Shown piece after piece: positions 49,201 through 58,196 of a stretch of DNA of 64,000 bases. How positions within the stretch are numbered: position 1 is the stretch's first letter; the number at the start of each line of letters is the position of its first letter. The notes under the pieces are model-generated. The model was not told the DNA's origin and made no database searches. It saw only the letters and a program-made list of their open reading frames with translations. The stretch is from assembly GCA_935421135.1 (NCBI GenBank), contig OW285197.1:7314223-7378222 (forward strand). Reading direction: 5' to 3'. Source of the DNA: Bugulina stolonifera. Its lineage: Eukaryota > Bryozoa > Gymnolaemata > Cheilostomatida > Bugulidae. The translations under genes were made by a program, and so were the position numbers.

Positions 49201-49367
49201 GATGAAGTGTTTTTTCTAGATTATCAGTAGTACTGGTAGTGAGGATAGCCACTGAAAGCAGTAGTAGTGGTAAGGGTAGTAGTAACGGTAGTAGTAACGG
49301 TAGTAGTAGCGGTAGTAGTAGCGATAGTAGTAATAGCAGTAGTAGTAGCAGTAGCAGTAGCAGTAGC

Positions 49368-49411
<44 letters not shown>

Positions 49412-52400
49412 CGGTAGTAGTAGTAGCAGTAGTAGTAGCAGTGGCAGTAGTAGTAGTTAGTAGTGGTAACGGTAGTAAAAGCACTAGTAGCAGCAGTAGT
49501 GGCAGTAGTAGTGTAACGGTAGTAACAGCGGTAATAGCAACAACAGTAGCAGCAGTAGTAGTAGAAATGGTGGTGGTAGTAGCAACTGTGTATGACATAG
49601 CATGTACATGCAGGTATAACTATGAATAATGAATATAAGGTAAGAAGTAGATGGTTAATTACATGAATGAGGGAAGATAGTCTGTCTGTCCAATGAATCT
49701 GCTGAGCAACAGGAAGTGATGTAATGAGACGTTGAAGAGACGGCAGGTTCTACCAGTTAAACAACAGATGGTGACTTATAACTAAACGACTTGTGTTGAA
49801 TCATGTCATACTGAATACAACATATATAGAATTAGAGGCATAATAAGGGGATACAGAAGCGAGGTATTATAGCTCGGTATGCTAGCAATGAGGCAAAATA
49901 AGGGGCAGTAGTCACGAGGTATGATTAAGGACAAAATGAATAGTTAAAGAGAGAAATTTATAAAAACAATACGCAGTAATAGATCAGTGAGGCAAAGTAA
50001 GGAGCACAACATACTAGAGAACCAGGGGCAGGCTTTTCCCTGTCGACAGCAAAGTAGGTTCGTATAACCAAGTCAAAGTCCTCAATCTCCTCTCTGACCA
50101 TGTGAGGGTACGTCTGTACCACCTCCAGCTGGTCCCGGTGAAACCTCTCATACATCTGCTTGATGATATCTAGACTTTCTTTCACCTGGTACAAGACAAT
50201 CAATATACATGTACGAAATAGACATCATTGTGCTTTCACTCTTCTGATACCATACCAACTTCAGTTTAAATAAAATTCATACATTAGTTGCTGGAGCAGC
50301 GTTAATTGTCTGATAATATCCGACCTGTATTTGGATATTTATGCTACACATGTACCACATACACAATACAATAATAATCAACCAACGATGTTTGTGATGG
50401 AAAGGCTAACACGTGAAGATAGACTGAGAGTTCACCTTCTTGAGATTCTTGGAGAGATTGCCCTCGTTAGCATCCTGCCTCATCTTGTCCATCACAATGT
50501 CGAGTTGAGACTCCCGGTGCTGATTCTCTAAATCATGATCTCTTCGTGAAAGCATTAACCTCTCCTGCAAGGCTCTCTCCGTCTGAGCAAGGCCAATCTG
50601 TAAAAATAGTGAATATAATCAAAGTCATGTTACTACAAATAATCAAATCCCAGCGCATCGGCATAAGAATCATTTCTGCTTACCGGTAACAATCACACGG
50701 TGGTATCACAATGAGTAGTGTAACACATCATTATTAAAGTCAAGATATGCTTGGTCCACGCATGTCAATGGTTTATGTACATTAGAGAGGCATAATAGAC
50801 CAACCTCATGCACATCCCAGATGTGAGCAGAACCCTGGCAATATTTGAAGAGGAGTTTCAGCTGATCATTAATAAAGGTGCTCTGCTTATCTATCTCTTT
50901 CTGCAAGAGAGTGAATAGACATTAGTTAACAAAGGCATGACACATGCATCCAATGGTATATAAATACAGTATACATATGTATATATGTACGTAGATAGAG
51001 CACATACGTATGTAAAATGCGTACAATGTACATGTTTGTCTATCTGCCGAAGTGATCACACAATTCAAACTCATGCCCAATTCAATCCAAGTATAGCGGT
51101 CCCTTAAAGTTTGAATTAGGCAAGTTCCACTGTAAAATGCGCTCAATGTACATGTATATCTGTCTATATGCTGAATGTGATTATCTTTAGGTATTGTACT
51201 CACATCTATGCCCTCCATGGTAGCTTCATATATCTTCTGCTGTTTACCAATCAGTGGTATTAGAGTTTCACTAACCAACTGATCTGCTTCACTTGGTATT
51301 ACAGCACCACACTTGATGAGAGCAGCCTATAGATAAATAGTAGACCCACTACAGTGTGCACTGATGAACAAGACTACTGATTGCATAACAACCATCTTGT
51401 TCATAATCTAGTCTGCCATCTATCCACAATCTTTACTAACAACTTTCCCTCATCATGGATCTCTACTAGCAACTCACACGGATCTCTACTAATAACTCAC
51501 CCTGACTTCTGTAGCCCTCTGAGCACACATTTCACACACTTTTTCATACTCGGCATAGATCTGCTGCATGTATCTCTGGTTGACCTCATTGAGAAGGGCA
51601 GACAACTCTTCCATCTGCTCATTCCACGAATAGACAGATTTCTTAGTTGCAGACGGAGGTTTGAATTCTCTGTAAGACAGAATTAAATGAAGGTCACCTA
51701 CCTATTAGCATAAGCATAAATCACATGACTTGAGTAGCAACATGCAGATTACTTACTGTAGACTGAGACTGTAAACTGAGACTGTAGACTGAGACCCAAA
51801 CATTGGTTATAAGCAGGGGCGGATCCAGAGGTAGCTTTTTTAATTTTTTTTGTTTTGTTGATTATTTTTGTTAATTATTCAAATGTGTGTGTCAACCTAA
51901 CACAGAAACATGTTTTTGTAACGCACAGAGGTTTAAAAACATGTGATATGTTATCATATTTCTTGATCCATGTAAATATTCCAACCATTTTCGCCATTTA
52001 TAAGACAGAGTTGAATGAGCACCATTGTCAAATCCTAGTCACAAGAAACTTTTTACCTATTCTATTTATTTCTAGGCCGGCGCATAGAATAGATAAAAAG
52101 ATAAATATTTTTATTTACTCTGCATATATAATTATATTGTTCATTGAATAAATATATCATTTATTATCATTTATATTTTGCTTTAAAACAAAACAATTAT
52201 AGGTTAGTTACTACTATTCAACCTAACTCAACTTGCCACCAACTCATTTAACTGAATGAGCTGAACTGGCTCTTAGGTGCTCCTGGAACCACAGATGCCA
52301 GGATTTTGCTTGGCGGCCGGGGCGCTGCCCGGACCCCGTTGGGGGCTTCCAGCGCCCCCAAACCCCCAGCTGGAACAGACGCTGCAATACAGTGTGATAG

Positions 52401-55400
52401 GGCACGAAGCGCGCCGCGCATTGAAACTGAAGTTTTACCTTAAGAAATGGCCCAACTATCAATTTTGCACAACCCTTACTCCATTTCTGGATCCACCACT
52501 GGTTATAAGTACAGTTGGAGGCTTACCTGATAGTCTCCAATATTTCTGTTCGTTTCTGATGAACTCTGGACTGGTCCTGTGCCATATTACTGATGATGGA
52601 GGAGATAGCAGGAGGGTTTGTTACACAGCTTTCCTTCATAAAGTTCCTGAATGCCTCCACAGCCTCAGTGACCTAATTAAACATTACAATACTATTCAGT
52701 TATATGTAAATGTAGGTCCAAATGGCTTCATCAATTTGGAGTTGTCTTGTCTAATAATAACAATGTTGTCTTTTCATGCTAACACCATGATGTGCAGTTA
52801 CCAGTGTGCATAAGGTGTTGGGGGAGTCAATGCGTAAACCTGCTTAGAGATGTTTATTGTGTATAAAGTTAGTACATCAAACCAACCTTACAATTCTTCC
52901 ATTGAGAGTTACGAAGGTTGAACAGGTCATGAGCCTTCCTTTCCCTCTCGATGTCTGCTGTGAGGAGCCTGAGGTTAAGCTCACAGTAACATCTTCTGTT
53001 ACTAAGGATGGTTTTATTTAACAGCTGTGACTCTCGATCTATGACCTTGTCAAGGTCAGCCTTGGATGCAATATAAGCTATAGACTTGACAATTTCCGTG
53101 TACTTACTTAAGACTGCAGTAACCTAAAATGTTTGACATACATGTACTGACAAACATGTGTAGCACATCATTTTACTAATGTTCTCCATATAAAGCCCCT
53201 TACTTATGCCCCCTCCCCCAGTATACTCTGCACCTAACTTATGCCCCAGTATGAAGTAATGACATAGTCCAGACTACCTTCTCAGCCCTTTCATCTTCTA
53301 TCTTATTCAACATAGAGATGGTATTCTTGATCCACAGTCTTCTATTGGCTGACTTACTCTCTATCAGCTCCCAAAGAGCCTTTAGCTCACCCTGATCATG
53401 AGCTAGAAGCTTCTGCAACCATAGGAACCATAGTAACCATAGCAACACTAACAACAACCAGACTGGTCAGTTGAAAAAAAGAACAATTACAATGTATAAA
53501 ACTACAAAGTTTAAGGAAATTAAAGTCGGGTGGTGTAGTGATGTGCTGTCACCCGCCCATCGAGGTTCTGTTTTTATCTACATGGTACTCAACTACATGT
53601 ATATCAAAGCAAAGATATGATTCTAACCTGTGTGTCGTCAATCTCTATCAACAATAGATTGAGCTCCTTCTCATTTCCCTCTAACATGGATATGAGGTTA
53701 GAGCCAGCCTTCTCAGCCTTTGGCTCCAGTTCCTAGAAAATCAAGGGGCTACTTAGTAGTCAATAAACACTTGAATAAGATTCTCTACAACAAGTACCCC
53801 ACTTAAACATTACATTGCATGACAGGTGAATGATATAAATATGATACTCCACTTAATATAGATCAACTGACAACTCTTCACAGTTATGAGCAATTATTCA
53901 AAACTTCTCCCTTCTATTTTTACCTAAATAGCCATTAATATAATATATTGTATATAGCAATGATAATGCTCAGTATCTTAATATGTAACTCTTAGGGTAA
54001 GCCAAAGCCACCAGTCCCAGGAACATCAGTTTTAGCTGTTATAATTTATTTGATACAAAGAATTGTTTACACCAAAACGTAGGCATGGTCACTTCATCTG
54101 AAGTAGCGTTTACACTGGCCGATTTATCGCCAGAACGATAAGCCGCCTGGTTGGGAGATTCATCATGAAGATTAATCGTCTCACAAATACCCCAGTGTAA
54201 ACACAAAATCTCCAGGATTAATTATCTGGAGTTTTGTGATCAAGATACAAAGTATATATAAATCTTCAGCTATAAATTGCCTGAATGGGTCCATGATCCA
54301 TTCAGGCAAATTTATCTTTAGAGATAAATCTTCCAGTGTAAATATAGCTTTAAGTTTCAGGAGATTTTGTAGCTTGACCACAAAATTGCAGATTGAATTC
54401 TAGAAATCTTGTGCGTTCATTGGAAGATTTTTGTTGAAGAGATAAATCGCCATGATAAATCTCCCAATGTAAACCTCCCTTTACTCAAACAATCAGTGAG
54501 TGACGGTCAGATTAACTCACAGACAGACTGACTCACTGATTATAAACTACACTTACATCAGAGATGAGAAGCAGCTCCTGGTGCATCTCATCCAGTGCAC
54601 TCTCATGTCTTTCTTCTCGACTTTTATTAATCTTCTGCATCACATCAGAACCAGCTTTCTTACAAACTAAAAATATTTTGTAGACATCAGTGCAATTATT
54701 ATAAACCTATATCCTGCATTAAATGACTAAGAATGAAGACAGTTCAGTGCTAGAACATTGGTATATTATTGCAACACTCACCGACTTCATCTGGGAGATC
54801 TCTGACCTCCTTCAGATGAACGTCTGCTTCTGTCTGTTCATCTTCTCTCAGCTTCCCTTCCTGTTCATGTCTGCAAATAGATGATTTATCGGAGACCGTA
54901 GGTATTTCTACATACTAGTATCACCAGGTGGGACCATTTAGATTAAATCAGAAGTAACACTATGCATGAGCGCCAATGACTGTTTTTTCACTACAATAAA
55001 AAAGCGCAACGGCTTTTGGTTTGAGCCTGAGAGCCTGCACCTCATGTGCCTACACAACGGCTGGACGTATCAATCAATGGAGTCTATGTAAGACAGATCT
55101 GAAGCTGAAAAGAAACTACTCCATCAGTCAACACTAACCAGGTGTCCCGGGTGACTAATAGGCTGCTACTAAAGCACTGAGCCTGTTAGGTGCAATAGTG
55201 GAGAAAATTAGGTTGCCTTAGTTTCTTGTGTGTGGGGTAAGGGCGGTTTACCAGGAAAATATAGAGAAGACAACCTCTCCTGCTTCACTTTTGGCTAAGA
55301 ACCAAGGCTATTTCAAATTTCTCTACTTCTGCATCTAACTCCACTGAGCACAGCGAAAGGTTCTACACACTTACTTATATATTCTACACCCTTACTTGTA

Positions 55401-56644
55401 TATTCTACACACATACTTGTATATTCTACACACTTACTTGTATATTCTACACACTTACTTGTATATTCTACACACTTACTTGTATATTCTACACACTTAC
55501 TTGTATATTCTACACACATACTTGTATATTCTACACACATACTTGTATATTCTACACACTTACTTGTATATTCTACACACTTACTTGTATATTCTACACA
55601 CTTACTTGTATATTCTAAGCACTTACTTGTATAAGACTGGGTTCTCAATATGCTCTTCATTAGAGAAGCCTTGGAGCCACTTTTGCTGTCTACTGCTTAG
55701 TATCCCCGTCCCGTCATTTACCAAGTCCCTACTCATGTGGACTATGGGGATACCACCAAGTCTCTTCTTTATAGCTGGCCCTTGTTTCTCAACCCGTCCC
55801 AGCACTCCTTCATCATACCTTTTTCTCAGTTGCACCTGAATGGTAAACCGATAGGGGTTACTAGAGCACATTCCCCAACACACCCTATTGATCAATAACT
55901 TTGGTTTTCAGTCTATTTTAGATGACAGTATATGAAATAAGACTGATACTTGGTGTACTTACCCCAGCGTCAAAAAGTTGTTTGTATACTTGACCACTAG
56001 AGACGACATCAACTGTTACAGTCGGTTGAACAGCTCCACCCATTTCTAATTCGATGGTAGATGGCGGTGCAGAATGTGCTGACCTCTTGGAACTTAACAA
56101 TTGGTTGGAAGAAGATACAGAACTTAGGTTAGAATGCTGCCTTAGACGAGAGTGGCGTGGACGACGCATTCCATGATGTGAACTCTACAAGTGAATTCAA
56201 CATGGCCCAATTACAGTAGAAGAGAGTTTGAAAACCAGAAAGTAACTAAATAGGGTGTCATACACATGGATGTTGGTACATCTTACTGGTTTCAATGTAG
56301 AAACAGTACAGATGATAATTACAGTTGTTTATACTACACCTGCATACTGCATAAGGTGATATCCTAGAGCTATTAAATTTACACCAAAAACAACTCTAAG
56401 AAATCACCATCATTGTCAATCAGTGATGGATGTCAGTTAAAAATTGGTTTTTAACATATTCCAGAGACAGTAACTAGTCTCCAAAACTGGAGAGCCAACT
56501 AAGCTACTGGACAGTGTTAATTCATTGGCTCACCTGGGCTATATTCAGGTCATCAACGTAAGATTCCATCTGAGGGGGAGGTATGTGCAAACTCTGCTCT
56601 AGACTCTGATGTTCAGAGTGGAACATGCCTAATCCGTCAGCCAT
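34969..56644 (-). CDS. CCDC180: CCDC180, long coiled-coil protein
   Basis: Thirty-four exons join in one frame of 1833 residues; human CCDC180 is about 1700. The N-terminal part has SGQVYKQLFDAG and SSRQQKWLQGF then ENPVLY, matching the human start (SGKIYQQIF, SPRQQKW, ENPVLH as I recall). The centre has LRLHLHAPRARRAELDVHNV and LFSDGGNFCPEEID, nearly identical to the human protein, and the C-terminal part has FYKQKGTHAITRP. These are the regions known as DUF4455 and DUF4456. Most of the rest is helical coiled coil. The function is poorly known; I would expect a ciliary or flagellar protein, but the sequence does not prove it. Intron 17 (43256-48159) contains a complete alpha-arrestin gene on the other strand. 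Confidence 0.95.
36808..37060 (-). repeat. Tandem copies of CCDC180 exon 29 end and donor
   Basis: On the minus strand exon 29 ends AACCAGTGCTTGCAAG followed by gtaccctac. The intron then holds four more copies of AGTGCTTGYAAG, near 36946, 36897, 36853 and 36808; two are followed by gtaccct, one by ttaccct and one by acat. Spacing is about 45-87 bp and the surrounding sequence is also repeated. Confidence 0.85.
39411..39716 (-). CDS. CCDC180: Candidate extra exon of CCDC180 in intron 24
   Basis: An open stretch preceded by an acceptor (ctctcctctag) and ended by AAAG then gtgtga. It is 306 bases, exactly 102 codons, and enters and leaves in phase 1, which is the phase of intron 24, so it can be included without shifting the frame. 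It encodes Ser/Thr/Lys-rich sequence with VIKALKKKK near its end. A second donor at 39386 would make it 330 bases, also in phase. No homology supports it. Confidence 0.4.
42269..42380. repeat. 10-bp tandem repeat next to CCDC180 exon 20
   Basis: Several copies of GACATACTGT and close variants between about 42298 and 42382, just upstream (on the minus strand) of the exon 20 acceptor. Confidence 0.8.
42668..42773 (-). repeat. Duplication starting at the CCDC180 exon 19 donor
   Basis: A unit of about 52 bases containing GGCTATCCTATACTACTACA is present twice, and the first copy begins at the donor gtatat itself. Confidence 0.8.
42948..43145 (-). repeat. CCDC180 intron 18 built of about 54-bp repeats
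   Basis: Most of this 198-base intron is three to four copies of a unit containing GTATTACTACTCTGT. The last copy runs into the acceptor as GTATTACTACTCTGTTGCAG. Confidence 0.8.
43256..44606. other. CCDC180 intron 17, upstream of the arrestin gene
   Basis: 1.35 kb without supported exons on either strand. It must contain the alpha-arrestin promoter. It is AT-rich, with a repetitive GAGTG-containing stretch near 44010-44060. Confidence 0.5.
44607..47780 (+). CDS. ARRDC: Alpha-arrestin (arrestin domain-containing protein)
   Basis: Nine exons (44607-44744, 45133-45250, 45395-45630, 45794-45919, 46090-46188, 46298-46473, 46753-46979, 47289-47425, 47655-47780) give 460 residues in one frame. The N-terminal arrestin fold shows YVPGEMLKGVIIV and LPSSFIGKYGSVTYLIKAQL; the C-terminal fold shows ACLCGGKVIAFVKVNR, SFIPGEDLRLNADV, LTIPPYIPES and LVIDIPITIGT. 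These match ARRDC1-5/TXNIP in order. Family role: adaptors that bring HECT ubiquitin ligases to membrane proteins. Unusually there is no PPxY motif in the tail, which is instead acidic, then lysine-rich, and ends QTRL, a fit to a class I PDZ ligand. The gene lies wholly within CCDC180 intron 17 on the opposite strand. Confidence 0.93.
48160..56644 (-). CDS. CCDC180: CCDC180 exons 1-17 (5' block)
   Basis: Exons in transcript order: 56534-56644, 55963-56184, 55627-55835, 54782-54870, 54557-54666, 53628-53732, 53278-53412, 52887-53123, 52527-52672, 51501-51669, 51204-51326, 50805-50900, 50436-50597, 50015-50185, 49022-49138, 48608-48747, 48160-48256. They encode residues 1-813. The start ATG gives MADGLGMFHSEHQ; no upstream in-frame extension was needed. 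Exons 15-16 are Ser/Pro-rich and disordered. The introns carry a minisatellite (after exon 3), a hAT element (after exon 9) and a trinucleotide array (after exon 14). Confidence 0.93.
49256..49600. repeat. AGT/AGC trinucleotide array in CCDC180 intron 14
   Basis: About 340 bases of imperfect AGT with interspersed AGC, GGT and AAC triplets, pure AGT at its core near 49368-49410. Both strands stay open over it and would spell runs of Ser, Val or Thr; these frames are artefacts. Confidence 0.9.
51814..52501. mobile_element. Non-autonomous hAT-like element, 688 bp
   Basis: Flanked by a perfect 8-bp direct repeat GTTATAAG (51806-51813 and 52502-52509). Ends are CAGGGGCGGATCCAGA on the left and, inverted, CAGTGGTGGATCCAGA on the right. 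An 8-bp target duplication with CAGNG termini is diagnostic of hAT transposons. There is no transposase, and the interior includes a GC-rich block unlike its surroundings. It sits in CCDC180 intron 9, whose acceptor-side splicing is unaffected. Confidence 0.9.
53415..53446. repeat. Three 9-bp tandem X-box-like units at CCDC180 intron 6 acceptor
   Basis: AACCATAGN is repeated three times. The third unit forms GTAACCATAGCAAC (53433-53446), a full match to the RFX consensus GTHNYYATRRNAAC. On the minus strand the array lies directly before the exon 7 acceptor and serves as its pyrimidine-poor tract. Confidence 0.75.
54101..54485. mobile_element. MITE-like element with imperfect terminal inverted repeats
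   Basis: GTTTACACTGGCCGATTTATC at 54108-54128 and the inverse GTTTACATTGGGAGATTTATC ending at 54474 agree at 18 of 21 positions. The interior repeats CCAGTGTAAA and GATAAAT motifs in both orientations. No target-site duplication is clear. It lies in CCDC180 intron 5. Confidence 0.6.
55366..55640 (-). repeat. 21-bp tandem copies of CCDC180 exon 3 end and donor
   Basis: On the minus strand exon 3 ends TTATACAA followed by gtaagtgcttagaat. The unit ATACAAGTAAGTGTGTAGAA (plus one base) then runs for twelve intronic copies at an exact 21-base spacing from 55623 down to 55371. Nine or so carry gtaagt and three carry gtatgt. Confidence 0.95.
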
Positions 56645-58196
56645 CGTTGGTCATTTATCTACATATTGTATCAAAACATCAACGTGTGTTAAATATGTAG
56701 GCCTATACTTATTTTACGGGAGAGAGTAGTAGGCGTACAGTTGATATCAAGCAATTGCTACTAGTAGTCATTAGTGACTTGGCCAATAGCCAGCTCTACC
56801 AGTAATCAGTGAGTAGAGCAGTCAGTGAGCAAATATCTACACAAGCAAAACATAACCACAATATCGTGGGCTACACCAATACAGTGATAAACTGCAAAAA
56901 AAATTATAACAGTGTATGGTTTAAGGTTTGCCCACAAGGTTGAACCTAAGATTGGGCTTAAACAAAGTAAAACTCTCATTTGTTGTTAATGTCACGAGTT
57001 GATTAGTACCGAGTATGTGATTGGCCATTAGCCCACAGTAAATGCCAAGGGTAAGGTAACTTACCTCACAACTGTGTACAGAAGAATTTTATATATTATA
57101 GAGATTATTGTAGAAACTGTTGCAGAACAAGTGCATCCAGATAAATTAATCATAATCCAAAGGCTTACCACAATATCTACATGTACATGCACTAACCATA
57201 CAGTGATAGATAACTCAAAATAATTAGTACATTTTCGTCAAAATTTCATTTTGGTTTTGTCTTCCACTTTTAATCTCTTACAAACTAACTATAATTAGTA
57301 TTGACATTAGATTATTCTCTTCTCCAAACATAAATAATAAACGCTAAAAAATAGTAGACACTACTGTCAGTCACAAATACAGGACATTGCGAATTTTACT
57401 CAAACCAGTCACAGGTCACAGTAGTGATGGTAACTGACTCACAGTCACTTAGACTCAGACTGAGACTCAACTGAGTGACTGTGAGTCAGTTACCCTCACT
57501 CTGTGTAATTAGTACCCTGCGGTATATTTGTTAAGGTTATAGATTCAAAAGTCATGAAATTTTACACACTAGTATCATAACATCAGTATGATAATAGTGA
57601 TCGCGATGATATGAAAAATTACTTAGGCCTACTCTTAATAAGTCCCCCAGTATTCCATTTTGTTTCTACTAGCAACCATACCGAGGTTGTGTGTCGATGT
57701 AGTGGCAAGCCTCTTTACTAATTGTAGTGTAGTTCAGAGTTCTTAAGTCAAATAATGTAACTTATTGTGGGGGATGTCTACAGAATCTCGGTAATAATAC
57801 TACATAAATGTGTAACATCTAAGGGTTAAATATTTCTTGTTCTTCAAGTATTAGCGGAGAGTTAATTTTATATGATAAGCCAAATCTACGATTGGCTAAC
57901 GACTACAAGTCCAATGATGTGTTATAAAATATAAGATTTAATGTATGTTGCTTATTGTGACGTGATCAATGACACTAGATTTTTATATTGACGTCACGAT
58001 TGCGACACAAACCTCCAAGTACTAAACAAGCACTTGTAAACTGTCCATATGGTAGAGTTTCAAGGTGTAGTTCGGTAATCAAGCACATTTTCATCTCCCT
58101 CCAAACTACTAACGCTAATTATCTTTTCAAATCTCACTAATCAAACCGAGCTCACTTTCATACTTTTTGGATAATGTAAAAACAATCCAAAATCAA
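56645..58196. other. Shared upstream region of CCDC180 and NPDC1
   Basis: Divergent 1.55-kb region that should hold both promoters. Its most notable structure is the inverted repeat at 57429-57494. No additional exon is supported. Confidence 0.55.
57429..57494. repeat. Inverted repeat in the divergent promoter region
   Basis: Perfect 20-bp arms GGTAACTGACTCACAGTCAC and its complement, separated by 26 bases (CTCAGACTGAG-containing) that extend the pairing imperfectly. The arms include TGACTCA-like AP-1 sites, by motif only. Confidence 0.9.

Noticed and set aside
49224..49629. Open frames rich in Ser, Val or Thr on both strands
   Set aside because: Product of the AGT/AGC trinucleotide array within a CCDC180 intron.
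55313..55839. Repeat proteins EYTSKCV and LHTYLYI
   Set aside because: Both read through the 21-bp array that follows CCDC180 exon 3; the exon itself ends at 55627.
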